From Batillaria attramentaria (taxonomy: Eukaryota > Mollusca > Gastropoda > Batillariidae): a stretch of 64,000 nt of DNA. Under the pieces are notes generated by a model that saw only the letters and a list, made by a program, of their open reading frames with translations, had not been told where the DNA came from and searched no databases. Location of the stretch: contig JACVVK020000037.1 of NCBI GenBank assembly GCA_018292915.2, positions 1,896,501 through 1,960,500 on the forward strand, read 5' to 3'. How positions within the stretch are numbered: the stretch's first letter is position 1; the number at the start of each line of letters is the position of its first letter. Shown here piece by piece: positions 8,304 to 19,552 of this stretch. Made by a program: the position numbers and the translations under genes.

Positions 8304-11226
8304 ATGATTAAGGAAGCTGCGATGCCGTTTGCCGCGTACGTCGTTTTCCTGATTATCCTAATTCCAGGGCTCGTTTGCAACCTCCTGTCTCTGGTCGTGT
8401 GGGTGGCCGCGGCAACCACAACCAGCAATGGATCGACGAGCAACGCGCGCATGTACGCCGTTCTCTGTCTTAGCGATTCCCTCGCCATAGTCCATTACAT
8501 CGTGATGTACACAATGTCACTTCAGTTTTTCCCATATTCACAGTGCAGTTCCTACATGTTCCAATTCGTTGGCGATGTTTTCTGCTATTACTCGGATTAC
8601 GTCATCATCCTGATCGGGCTTCAGCAGCTTGTGGCTGTCAAACGTCCTTTGTCCGCCAGCACGCTGTGTAGAGCTGGACACCAGTGGTGGGCTTTGGTAG
8701 CAGCCTTTCTCTTTCGTCTTCTTGTCGCCTCGCCGTTTGGAATCGAATACGTAAGTTTATCCCCCCCCCCCAACCCACCGTACACCCACCATACACCCCC
8801 TCCCTCCACTGAACACACACACACACACACGCCGGCACTATGACACCCCCCCCCCCCTCCCCGGCTCAAGGAAGTATTCACTGATCCTTTGTCATCGTAA
8901 AAGCCCAGCGAGTGTGGCCGGGTCTAATGTGTGTGTGTGTGTGAGGGGGGGGGGAGGGTTGGGAGTTTAACGTCCTTTTCCACCACGTATGGGTGACATC
9001 AAAGACGGGGCAACGAGAAAGAGACCAGCTCAAATATTTGGCCCTAGTCGGCCGGGGCCGCGAGGGTAGGCCGGTCAGCACTGATCAGCTTGGGATAAAA
9101 ATAACAACAAACATGCATACACTTCCCTGCCGGCCCCACCCCACCCCACTCCCTCAAAAGGTACTTTCAAGGCGGTTGGTGTCAGTCAATTGCTGCAGGT
9201 TGTTGTCTGACTGAAACGTATCATTTGGGGCCAGGGAAAAAGGGTAGCATTAGCCCCTTTAACAGAATAATTATCTTCCCATCATGTTTACCCATGAAAC
9301 TGAAATCCTTACCATTTTCAGCAACTTTCATTCGGTTGTTCCTTTGTCAGATTGAAGCCTTCTACCTATGCCGCACAGGACAGTTGTTGTTGTTTGACAA
9401 CCGGCCACAGGACTACATGATCTACGTGACAGTACTGTTCTATATCGGGCTAGTCACTGATCTTCTACCTCTCCTCCTGCTGCTTGTTGTCAACCTGCTG
9501 CTGATTCGTGCCATGTTGTCGCTTACACAGGTACGTACAAGTCAAGTCAAGTTTACACAGGTACGTACGTGTTCCAAAACCTTTTCCGTACCGTGACCAG
9601 CAGCGACAACGGTAACCGAGATTCACCGAGACACTCCACAGGGATTCAAATCTTCCACCTTTTAACGGATTTCCACCTTTGGCTACAAATGTTCCTCCTC
9701 TCCAAAAAAATGTGTTTCCGGCAGAAGAGAAGATTGCCAGATTGCAAAAGTTTTAGTCTAATTCTAAAACTTTTCCTCCCAGAATGGTGTGTCCTCCTGA
9801 AACACTTAATCTCTCGTCAAAATGCGCCAATTTACGCAGATTGTAGTGTAACTTTTAAAAACTAGAGGGGCAAAGCCTCCTTGGCTCACTTGTGAGATGG
9901 GTCAAGGTCATTCAAAAGAGTATGTTTGTAAAGTTATCACTGTCTGTCCTGAAGTAAGATGTCTCTTGTGTTCATAGTTCACTAAGAAAATGGTTAATGG
10001 CAACATAACAATTTTCCAAGGACAGCTTGTATAACCTTGACTTTGGGTCAAGGTCATTCAAATGAGATCTGTAAGTCAAGAGCTTATTAATGACTATCTT
10101 TATGCCATGTTTGATAGCTCTGGTTTTTGCAGCTTCTGTACAAATAGTAATGTAAAATTCACAACAGACAGCTGTATTGACCTTGACCTTGAGTCAAGGT
10201 CATTCAAAAGGCTATGTCTGCATAGGTCTCATTGCTGCCTATCATTGTGCCTTGTTTGGTGCCTCTGCTATTTGTTGTTTCCGGGAAAATGCTAACGTTA
10301 AGGTCTCCGCAAAACAATTTGAGTGGCCTTGACCTTGACTCAAGGAAATTGAATACAAGTATGCCAGTACAGGTTTTGTCAATGTCTATCATCATGCAAA
10401 GTTTGATGCCTCTGGTGTCCCTAGATTTTGAGAAAATAGCAATTGTAAATTTCCAGTGAGACAGATTTAGTGACCTTGACTGAAGGTCAAGGTCATTCAA
10501 ACGGTATGTCTTGGAAGGTCTTACTGCTGTCTATCAGCAAACCAGGTTTGATGTTTTTACCATTTATTGTTTCTGAGAAAATGCCAATGTTAAGGTTTTG
10601 GAAGCATTTCCGCAAACAGCTTGTATGGCCTTGACCTTGACTCAAAGTCTCTGAATACAGGTATGTCAGTAAAGTTGTTGTCAATGTCTATCATCATGCA
10701 AAGTTTGATGTCTCTGGCTATTCTAGATTCTGAGAAAATGCCAATGTAAAATTTCCAAACAGACAGCTTTGGTGACCTTGACCTTGGATCAAGGTCAGTC
10801 AATATGGTATGTTTTGAAAGGTCTTATGGCTGTCTATCAGCATGCCAAGTTAGGTGCCTCTGCTATTCATTGTTTCTGAGAAAATGCCAATGTTAAGGTT
10901 TTGGAAGGTTTCCGCTAAAGAGCTTCTATGGCCTTGACCTTGACTCAAAGTCACTAAATACAGGTATGTCAGTAAAGGTGTTGTCAATGTCTATCATCAT
11001 GCAAAGTTTGACGTCTCTTGCTTTTCTAGATTCTGAGAAAATGCCAATGAAAACTAGCAGACGGACAGCTTTAGTGGCCTTGACCTTGGGTCAAGGTCAA
11101 TCAATATGGTATGTTTTGAAAGGTCTCGTGGCTGTCTATCAGCAGGCCAAGTTTGGTGCCTCTGCTATTTGTAGATTCTGAGAAAAAGCCAATGTTAAGG
11201 TTTACTGTGGACACACAGACAGACAG

Positions 11227-11257
<31 letters not shown>

Positions 11258-13240
11258 GACGACGGAGGGCTATTACATAGACTCACTTTGTTACACAAGT
11301 GAGCCAAAAAGGTGAGCATACCCCAGACACCCCTATCATTATAATTATGCCTATTGTAGACGCACGCTCCTGGCTTTGCCCTCAAAGATTTCGTCACTAA
11401 GTTTCTGCACACCGACTTTTCATCTTTTAAATCATGGATCGTCAGTTTTAAGCCCTGGCTCCAATGTTCTCACGTTCCACAACAGAGCATTAAAGATACT
11501 AACTCAGTAATGCTACCGGCATTAATAGGCTTTCAATGGGGAGAATTCTGCAGTGTCAGTTTCAAGTTGGGATAGCTGCGCTTGTGACTACGACTGCGCT
11601 CTCCAGATAGTCTATTATTTATTTGAGGTCAGTAGGCGGCCTTCGAATGACTCAAAGCACACTTACGCCTGATGGCCAATATAACAAGGAAAACTCAGCC
11701 GTGTTGTCCTTGTCGAAAGGGGGCTGGACTCTGGAATCCAGGTCCATTCCATGTTAGAACATCATCTCAGTAAGCGTTCTAAAATGGGTCCATTCGTGTC
11801 ACAATAACCGCCACCGACTTAAACTGATCAGCTGAACACAAGCCTGTCTGTGCATATATTTGTGCATGTGTCTTATAGTGGTGTAACCGGGTGTCAGGAG
11901 TCCGGTTAATGCAGGGAGGCAAACACAGAGGTCGCTATGACGTGAGTTTTACAGGAAAACAACAAGCATGGTACAAAACAAACGCAGTCCAGTCACGCGC
12001 GGCAGGGCTGAGAGCGAGACTGTGAGCGTGCAGCGAACCGTGCCTCGCGGCTCTTTATATGCGCCCAGCGCGGCCCGCAAAGAAGGCAACGGCCGCTCGC
12101 AGCAGAAAAGAGGCAAGATGCACGCGTAGCGGCGAAATCTGTGTTTGTTAGCACACAGAAAACTAACGATAGCGGGCGCCGGTAACTGATACGACAGCTA
12201 CAAACTTCAAACAAATTGCATTCAAAAGAGCGTGAAAAGTACTTTAACACTATAACAGTTTAAGATCTCATCAAAACACAGGCAATTTTCTATCGCCGAT
12301 TAAGGAGCGTAAAGGCAGGGACCACGCATTCGAAAATGGCAAAATACACCCGTTAAACTACAAAACAGCGCTAAAAACAAAACATGATTAGAAAGTACAA
12401 ACTCTTCCGAAACTACTATAGTTTACATGATGACTTTAGGCTCAGTGACTGCGGAGATATTTAGCACTAAATGGACACAAACAAACACAACCAATTGGCA
12501 CATGAGCTATCGTGGTTCCGCAACGCTGCACGCGTGCGGCCAGCCTACAGCCGAACAAAGCCTGCGGCACACAGCTGGCCGGAGAACCTAGGGTAGTGGG
12601 CGAGAGGGTCTAAACCACTCGGCTACATCGGTGTGATGCTAGACTGACACCACCAATTAAAAACAGTCCAGAACGACCTATGAGAAAATCAGTGGTAGTA
12701 CAGTACAACTTCTTTTGGGCGACCACCCCTTTGGCCAGATAAGAGTGGTCTTAAAAGAGAGGTGTCCACCCAAAAGAAGCTTCAGACAGTGAAGAAGTGC
12801 AACCCAGTATCATTGTAACATTGGTCTGCACAGGCAGGTGGTCTCCCAAAGGGGTGGTCGCCCAAAAAAGGTTCTACTGTATTACTAAGTCCCTTTACTT
12901 ACTTTTCACTATTTTCTTGCTGGCATTGTTTCAGGTTGACCACCCCAGCCCTACCACACGCCGCCTGGCGAGAGCCGAGAGACGCACAAAACAGCTGGTG
13001 GTCGCAGTGTCCGTCCCAGCCATCCTCAAATACATCCTGTTGCACACTGGCAACATCTATATGGCGACCGCACAGAGGCCCAGCGACCAAGCTTTCAACA
13101 TCTGTCGCGACTTTGTGGTCATCCTGTCAGCATCAATCAACGTTGTGTTTTATTCCTTCTTTGGAGATGGGTTTAGGAGCAGCCTGGCAGCACTGCGGGA
13201 CAGAAGTTTTCAATTGTTTAACTCTTTTCCTACCAAGTAA
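8304..13240 (+). CDS. Orphan class-A-like G-protein-coupled receptor, three exons
   Basis: Exons 8304-8750, 9351-9530 and 12935-13240 all join in phase 0 with GT-AG introns and give 310 residues plus TAA. Exon 1 encodes TM1 (about 10-34), TM2 (50-74, with the usual Asp in LSDS), TM3 (84-112) and TM4 (127-146). Exon 2 encodes an extracellular loop with Cys156, which could pair with Cys81 near TM3, and TM5 (172-203). Exon 3 encodes TM6 (228-250) and TM7 with NVVFY (278-282). The position of DRY after TM3 reads QQL, followed by the familiar AVKRPL, so the G-protein-coupling arginine is missing. The protein would sit in the plasma membrane; the ligand is unknown. Start choice: first ATG after upstream in-frame stops; Met7 is an alternative. 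The family has expanded locally (terminal-exon duplicate at 1771). I do not recognise a named orthologue. Confidence 0.8.
8958..9072 (-). mobile_element. tRNA-derived SINE fragment (family B) in receptor intron 1
   Basis: On the minus strand this matches the 17592-17770 SINE: a GGGGCC-CAAATATTTG region, CGTTGCCCCGTC, a TGTCACCC-type block and GTTAAAC near the tail. It is adjacent to a (GT)n and poly-G tract. Confidence 0.6.
9881..11307. mobile_element. TIR-bounded tandem array of ~150-bp units with TCAAGGTCA palindromes
   Basis: The block starts TTGGCTCACTTGTG (9881-9894) and ends with its perfect reverse complement CACAAGTGAGCCAA (11294-11307). Inside are about nine ~150-bp units in two alternating types (a ~300-bp higher-order unit), each with CCTTGACCTTG...TCAAGGTCA-type inverted motifs and a conserved TTCTGAGAAAATGCCAATG. 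An (AC)n and GACAGACGACGGAGGG stretch precedes the right end. It is a non-autonomous transposon or mobile satellite lying in receptor intron 2. Related copies are at about 20160-20995 and 41945-42180. Confidence 0.75.
11882..12630 (+). repeat. Dispersed LTR-like repeat, copy 2
   Basis: Near-identical to copy 1 at 901-1650 because it was carried by the segmental duplication. It lies in intron 2 of the receptor. Confidence 0.45.
12701..12879. mobile_element. 179-bp pogo/Tigger-like MITE with TA target duplication
   Basis: Left end CAGTACAACTTCTTTTGGGC and right end, read inward, CAGTAGAACCTTTTTTGGGC form inverted repeats that continue through GACCACCCCTTTGG. The element is flanked by TA (12699-12700 and 12880-12881). 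The paralogous block has the uninterrupted site, TA at 1716-1717 in GGTAGTATTACT. CAGT ends plus TA targets are typical of pogo/Tigger non-autonomous elements. It sits 55 bp upstream of the last receptor exon. Confidence 0.9.
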
Positions 13241-13422
13241 GTTTGGAGTTGTGCACCAGTGGCCTCACAAAATAAAACCACAAAAAAACAATATCCATAA
13301 TTAATTTATGTCCGCATGGATTTAAATTTGGCCTAGTTGGAGTGTTGCAAAATGATTATACTCGTGTTTGATGCAGTCAGAACCGCTAAGGAACCGTATA
13401 TCTTGCCTGACTTTCGCATTAA

Positions 13423-13824
13423 TGATCTAAGCTCCCAACAAAAAGCTTTCCGAAGTGTCACAGTGAAAAAAATTTACAGAGTCGACCGTGCAAGCACAGT
13501 CAACTCTGTCACAGTTGCAGAGTTTTCAGCGCTTCGGGGACCCTTATAAAACCAGAGCACGAGTTTGCCGTGACATTATTTGGCTTTTGGTCAGTGAGCG
13601 AGACACATCGCTACAGTGTCCAGCGGATGTTGAGTGCTGCACGATCTTTCTCGCTCAATGTCAAAACGCAAACTGGGCTGTGAAATCAGGCTACCCTTGG
13701 CTTTTATTGGGGTTTCGGGGACGCTGAAAACTCTGCAACTGTGACAGAGTTGACTCTGCTTGCACGGTCGACTCTGTAAAAAATTTTCACACTTCGGAAA
13801 GCTTTTTGTTGGGAGCTTAGATCT
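13423..13824. mobile_element. 402-bp fold-back MITE with TTAA target duplication (copy 2)
   Basis: Same element as 2259-2660, duplicated with the surrounding block; TTAA at 13419-13422 and 13825-13828. It lies about 180 bp beyond the receptor stop codon, probably in the 3' UTR. Confidence 0.7.
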
Positions 13825-14512
13825 TTAAGGACCAAAAGTGAAAGAGTCAAAAACATGGAATACTCGTGCGCGGTACACGAAATGTGTTGGAGCATGAAAG
13901 AACAGAATCATACTGTTGTTTAATGGTGTTTGTTGCTATGCATAGTATGGATATTTAGTCGAGTGTTCAGTCCATGTCCGATATCAGTGTAATTTTGACT
14001 TGTTCATAGACTTTGTTTTTCTTATAAACTTGACCCGCATCAGTCAGTGATGTCAGTTTAGTTACAGGAGTGACAGGAGTTTTGTACTTTCTTTGTGAAA
14101 GAGCAAATGTGTGCGGCTGAGGACAAAATGTGTTAACTAGCGTTTGTTAATTGTTGTTGTTGTTGTTCGGTTGTTGTTGTTGTTGCTTTAATCGCAACTG
14201 CTGAGTTAGCTCCTTTAACTTATGCGACCACTGAATGTTCTTGGGCACTGAGGGCCTTAAATCATCGCCAGCACCGAAGTGCCAGCAGGAATCGATAAAA
14301 TATTTTAACCTTGAGCATCAAGTTAGCATACAATAAAATACTCTGACTTGACTGGGTTGATTCATGGCGTGAAATACTCTTGACTTGACTATGATTGGGT
14401 TGATTCATGGCGTGACTGAAATTGTCACGAAACGCACGTTATGGTGGTGGGGGGGGGGTGACTATCCTATGAGGACAAGCGAACAGCCCAGATGAATGTA
14501 CATGTAATTCAC

Positions 14513-15236
14513 CGGTCAGGTGTAGGTCGGACTAAGTGCGCACCCTCAGGCCTGCGTGTGTCTGTGTCGGTGTGCCAGCTTGTGTATTAGACATTTACTC
14601 CGATACGGCTGAGTCAAAACGATCGAACATCCTCAGAGCGCCTGTCGATTAGAGACACGCACCGCTCCTTTCGATACACTATGATAAGCGAATGAAGAAT
14701 GTAATGCCGGTTGAGTTGTCGTTCAAAGGGAGCTAACGTACAATTTATAAAGTTGCTTCCCTTAGACTGAGAACGCAACTCACCGTTCAGTGAAACTGGT
14801 TGTAAGCCGTAAGTTTTGTTAAAAGGAAATGTGTAAAATCCACCACTTTCTTACTAAATTTGCAGTTAATACTATCACACAAACTTGTGAAAAATATTAA
14901 TAAAACAATTTCACTAACGCCAAACTTGTTACATTTAAGTGTGGTGAACCGTGCTCGCTTACAAGAAAAAGATTTACATAGTTTGCTGGAGCCTTCACAA
15001 TGTTGCACATTTCGTACTACGCACGATATCGTAATGCGTAGGAATTGAGTTAATATTAATGTTTTTTGGTGAACGCTACTCGCGAATCGATGTAGCGTTA
15101 AAGCAAAACTACAAAGCACTGACATTCATTATTCACCGAGACTGAGAAACAATGGTACGAAACGTACGTTGTGCGATCAGTCATAATCACCGGCACACAC
15201 GCACACCCAAAGAGTGTAGCCCTCAATTACGGTAAG

Positions 15237-15271
<35 letters not shown>

Positions 15272-16236
15272 GCATGCACTGACACACTCTCTCTCACTAA
15301 TGTGCCAATGTATCGGAAATACTAAAATTAAATGTGTCACTGCCGGCCGGACAAGCCGGGACCGTGATAGACGGACTGAGACCGACCCTGATACATAACA
15401 TGCACACGATTCATGTAAACTCCGGTCCGGGTCGGTAAGATGTATTTTATGACTGAGGTATCACGATCGAAACACTCTGTGTGTGTGTGTGTGTGTGTGT
15501 CCGAGCGGCATACCGCCGCATACGCACCCTCAGGCCGCCCGCCTGTGCGACAGTCCGGCAGTGTCCGTCAGTGTTCAGTCAGTGGCCGGTGTGCCAGGCT
15601 GCGTGTTTGACGTCTACTCTGATACGGATGAGTCAAAAACGATCAAACGTTCTCAGAATGTCTACCGATTAGAGACACACACAGTTACTTTGGATATCAT
15701 AATCCAGAGATATACGTATCTATCTGCATAATCTATCTGTCTGCATAATCGAATGCATGAACTTATACTTCTGAAATGTTGACGTTCAACGGGAGCTAAC
15801 GTAGAGTTTACACAGTTGTTTCCCTTAGACCGGTAACACTTCTCATTCTTTGTTGAAACAGGGTGTCAAAAAGAAACATAAAATCTACCATTTTCTTAAA
15901 AATTCGGGATTTAATGCTGTCACACAAACTTGTGAAAAATTATGCAAAAAATATCTTCATTCACATAAAATTATTACATTCAGGTTCAGTGAACCGTTTT
16001 TTTTACAAGGAAAAGATACGCACAATACATTGGAGCGTAATCCACCCTGCACATTTCGTACTACGCACGATATCAATATCGTAGGAATTGAGTTAAAAAA
16101 AATTTTTTTGGATGAACGCTACTCGCAGTGTGATGTAGCGTTTAAACAGTATAATTAAACACAGATCAGGATTACTCGCTTATACTGAAAAAAACAAAGC
16201 ATATTACACCGTCACTGACGCCGGCGCGCGCGCGCA

Positions 16237-16268
<32 letters not shown>

Positions 16269-16320
16269 CACAGAGTCACTTCAGTGTAGAAAGGGTTAAT
16301 GTACATTAGTACAACTGTTC
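14513..16320 (+). repeat. Diverged tandem repeat, ~1-kb period, two units
   Basis: CGCACCCTCAGGC recurs at about 14540 and 15524, and ACAAACTTGTGAAAAA at about 14878 and 15925. The blocks between (GAGTCAAAAACGATC, GGGAGCTAACGTA, TTCCCTTAGAC, ACCACTTTCTTA-like, TACGCACGATATC) keep their order. Units end in CA/GT microsatellite. Open frames inside are short and lie in different frames in the two units. Partial, more diverged copies of the TTCCCTTAGAC-to-ACCATTTTTACTT section recur up to about 23390. No transposase or terminal structure was recognised. Confidence 0.65.
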
Positions 16321-16346
16321 AACCAACAGTTTCATCCTCGGTTTTT

Positions 16347-16374
16347 AAGTTGTTTCTCTATAGAGAAACAACTT
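16347..16374. repeat. 28-bp perfect palindrome
   Basis: AAGTTGTTTCTCTA followed directly by its exact complement TAGAGAAACAACTT, with no spacer. The right half continues into GAGGCGGGGC, and a related GGAGAAACAACTTTG...GGACGGGGCC occurs at about 17932, so it may be one end of an unrecognised repeat. Confidence 0.85.
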
Positions 16375-16545
16375 TATGAGGCGGGGCAGATTTTGCTACG
16401 CGCAGCAGCAAGTTTCAGTGATACAAAACAAGACTGTGACGTTTCTCCACACAATACTTACTTTCACGCACACAGTGACGTAACGAAATCTGCGTCATAG
16501 ACACCTTACGTGCACACTTTGCTGCTGCGTTCTTTTTGGCGGGAA

Positions 16546-16550
<5 letters not shown>

Positions 16551-16609
<59 letters not shown>
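16551..16609. repeat. (TG)n microsatellite
   Basis: About 29 TG units in a gene-free region. Confidence 0.95.
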
Positions 16610-16612
<3 letters not shown>

Positions 16613-17142
16613 GATGTAATGATGGCTATCTGCTAAACCACCTCGCCGGATGGCTTTTTACTTTGAGATAAAATGGGCAGTCATATTCTCCAGAGCTATT
16701 TTTCACGATTTTTATCCTGCCGCATTTTGAGAACAGTTATCGCCGATTTTAAAAAATCGGTCATGTTACGAATTTTTTCGAAAAAAATGTTCAAATGGCT
16801 TCATTTTCTGAAATTGGGAAGATCATCCAATTATACTGCCTGTTTTCGTAGCACAGCTCTGTAGCTCTGACAGGTTTTGTGCAAGAAAAATATTTCCGAG
16901 GTAGGGGTGGTTTGCATATAAGGCCAAATATCTATGAAAAGACTCCTTCAAATTACTCATCATTCCGGTATTTTTGTCACTTGTGACAACTGCACATATG
17001 ACATGAACTATTGCACTATTATAGCTTTAGTATTAAGAATAACAGAGCTTTTAGATAAACACATTTTTCACGTTTCTGCGAGAAGCGCTGGTCAAAAAAG
17101 TTCCAATTTTGCAATTTCGTAAGTACAATCCAAGGCACTTTA

Positions 17143-17570
17143 AGTCCACGTTTCATCAGCTCTCTAGATCTTCCAGATTTTATGTCAAAATTACTTCAGT
17201 CCCGGAAGTCACAAAATCAACAAGGAAATCACAAGATATGAAGAAGTATCATCTGTCAGACGAGCAGCGTGAGGCTGACGGCAAATGTTTGGTTCACAGA
17301 CAAAATCTGCAAGTATCGTCACTGCTTCCGACATTTCATCAGCTCTCTACATCTTCCAGATTTCATGTGAAAAATAATTCAGTCGGAGAAGTCACAAAGC
17401 CAATCGGGAAATCACAGGACATAAACAACCATCCTCAGACGATCTCAGTGCTAGAGGCTGACGCCAAAAGTTTAGTTCACGGAATTGACGTCATATCTCT
17501 CTCTCTCTCTCTGTATGACGACCTGCTTGAGGCTGACGTCAAATGTTTAGTTCACGGAACTGACGTCTCT
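17143..17570 (+). repeat. ~184-bp tandem duplication
   Basis: TTTCATCAGCTCTCTA...CTTCCAGATTT occurs at about 17150 and 17334, and GAGGCTGACG-CAAA-GTTTRGTTCAC at about 17271, 17455 and 17529. A long open frame runs through it only because the repeat lacks stops in one frame. It ends in (TC)n tracts next to the SINE. Confidence 0.7.
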
Positions 17571-17591
17571 CTCTCTCTCTCTCTCTCTCTG

Positions 17592-17770
17592 GGGAGCCAG
17601 GGTGGCCGAATGGTAGCGCGTTGGACTTTCAATGCTTGGGCCGAGAGTTCGAATCCAGGCCGCTGGGGCCAAATATTTGTGCTGGCCTTTTTCTCGTTGC
17701 CCCGTCTTGGATATCACCCTTATGTGGTGAAAAAGAGCGTTAAACTCCTAAACACCCACCTACCCACCCT
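17592..17770 (+). mobile_element. tRNA-derived SINE (family B), complete
   Basis: The 5' head resembles a tRNA gene: box A-like TGGCCGAATGG and box B-like GAGTTCGAATCC, spaced as in a tRNA. It is followed by a non-tRNA body (CAAATATTTGTGCTGGC, GTTGCCCCGTC, GATATCACCC, GTGGTG) and the tail GTTAAACTCCTAAACACCCA. Related copies or fragments lie at about 3355, 8958, 32699 and 58825. This head is not called as a functional tRNA because it is fused to the repeated SINE body. Confidence 0.75.
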
Positions 17771-18301
17771 CTCCCTCTGCCTCTCTCTCTCCCTTCTTCC
17801 CACACCCGGCCCCACCCCCAGTCACGTGGCTAATCGGTCGAGGTCGTAGAGGATCTAGTGTCATCGGTAGAACTTGGAGAGGGGAGAACCGGCAACAATA
17901 ACAACAAAACAGACAAAATAAAATGAAGTTTGGAGAAACAACTTTGTAGGACGGGGCCGTTCCTCCTTGTTTTCCTTTGTTTTGCGGGGATGAAGGTGTA
18001 TGACTGATGATAATGAATTCAGTTCTCTCCTCCTGTTGTAGAGATCGCGAAAAGTCACTACATTTCGATGGAACTTCTAGACCATCCCAGAACATGCGAG
18101 TGCACTGAGTAACTGAAAACGGTTATTCCGTGTTGGCTTCAAGATGATGATGAACATGCGGTAAATGGAAAGCAGGCTATAATCGCCTCCGCTGCCGTCA
18201 TTTTACAAAAGTTCAAAGATCACGTAACGTGAATTGTTTGCTGATACATGTGCTGTGAAGTCGGCATGAACTTGCTGGTTGCAGGACATAATACTTGGCA
18301 T
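17771..18301. other. Gene-free stretch
   Basis: Apart from CT-rich sequence at its left edge and a GGAGAAACAACTTTG block at about 17932 related to 16360-16385, I see no supported feature here. Confidence 0.4.
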
Positions 18302-18690
18302 ACTTTACAGAGTTCCTTCCCTTACACCGAGAACGCTGGTGCCTAAAGTTAGTAAAATGGGGGGGGGGGGGTAAAAAGGAAGGTATAAAATTCATGACTT
18401 TTGCTCCAATTTACACTTAATACCGTTAGAAGATACATTATGAAAAATACTAAACAGAATACTTCAATAAACACAAAATTGCTGCATTCAAATGTTCGTA
18501 ACCATTTTTACTTGAATTGAAATGACTCATATGAGCTTCGTCAACCACCGTTACAGTATCATGACCAATTTCTGATCGTCGCTATGATCAGAACTTTTGA
18601 ATTCGCTACACTGACGAATCGCGACGTAGCGAAAACTGATCGCCTATGATTACGAAGGATACTCTTGACGTAAGTGCAAGGACAATAATT
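18302..18690 (+). repeat. Partial copy of the 14.5-kb repeat
   Basis: Contains AGAGTTCCTTCCCTTACACC, GAGAACGC, a TGAAAAATACTAA block, ATAAACACAAAATTG and AACCATTTTTACTT in the same order as at 14740-15140. A poly-G run sits at 18360. Confidence 0.5.
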
Positions 18691-19552
18691 ACTGCGCGTA
18701 TCTGTACCGGTGATAAGCCCACACATGCAATGCATTCAGTCATACAGTCTTGAGTTCAGACAAAACAACCTAATAATTATAATAGACGACTACACTCCTG
18801 TCAATCTCGATACAATGACAGAGAGCGCATGGAAGTTGTGTTTTCCGTAAACATACCAGATCCGATAATCGATTTGGAGAAGCATAAGTGGGATACTGAC
18901 GCCGGTTAGTCCGGCTCTTTCAACTTGAAATCACCATTTTTCCCCCCATAAAATGACGACATGGACGACCTGTGTTTTGCCAATACATGGCAAAGTAAAG
19001 GGGTAGGATTTTGGCCGCCGGCTGGGCCGGCTTCCCGAGTGGAATCGTCTGTTGAAGTTGATAGTGCCACAATCACGAAATCGTTTCAGGACACAGATAC
19101 CCAATAAAATTGCGCAAAAAGTGGGTTGTTCCTGTTTTGCATAAAGTAGTGAAATTTCGCTTTTGAATTTTTTTTTTTGAGAGTGGAATTGAGTGAAGAA
19201 TTTTTCATTGTTGTGGGTGGAAAGGTGCATGTTTGGTGTATGTTTAGGTGAGAGAATGGGAATGGTGGCAGCCTCGTTGTCGACTTGTTGACATGTAAAC
19301 AAAATGTGCAGTTATGTCCCTTGGACTGCTGTCTGCTATGAGCTGTGAGGGGGGTGGCAGTGGAGAGTGATGCTATCTTGGAAATGAATTGGAAAAGGTG
19401 CCGTTTTTTTTTTTGCTTTTTTGTGTTCATCTGGTGTCAGTGTAAGGGCTGAGGGTGGAATCTGGCCTGTCTTTTGTGAAATCTGTGATGCAGACCGCTA
19501 CGTGTTTGTAGATCAAACAGTGCGTAAATCAATAGGCGTCTGTGTCCTTCAG
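18691..19552. other. Gene-free stretch
   Basis: No coding or repeat feature could be supported. Two overlapping minus-strand frames (18931-19430) are unstructured and lack domain-like features. Confidence 0.35.

Larger units (their letters stand above)
11346..14512 (+). repeat. Downstream copy of the ~3 kb segmental duplication
   Basis: Direct repeat of 365-3343. It contains the functional last exon of the receptor gene, the second LTR-like copy (from 11882), a 179-bp pogo-like MITE absent from the other copy, and the second fold-back element. The left boundary lies 38 bp beyond the end of the TIR array, and the right boundary adjoins a ~1-kb tandem repeat region. Confidence 0.9.

Noticed and set aside
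9881..11307. CRISPR-like regular array
   Set aside because: Units are ~150 bp and related along their whole length, with terminal inverted repeats; there are no unique spacers, and the genome is eukaryotic.
12797..12934. 5' extension of the last receptor exon
   Set aside because: The frame stays open by chance through MITE sequence; a clean acceptor at 12933-12934 joins in phase to exon 2.
17592..17675. tRNA gene
   Set aside because: tRNA-like promoter boxes are fused to a repeated SINE body and tail found elsewhere in the window. The heads at 60800 and 63765 were treated the same way.
17109..17849. 246-codon open frame on the plus strand
   Set aside because: It runs through a 184-bp tandem repeat, (TC)n tracts and a SINE. 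No domain or splice context, and the 'protein' repeats because the DNA does.
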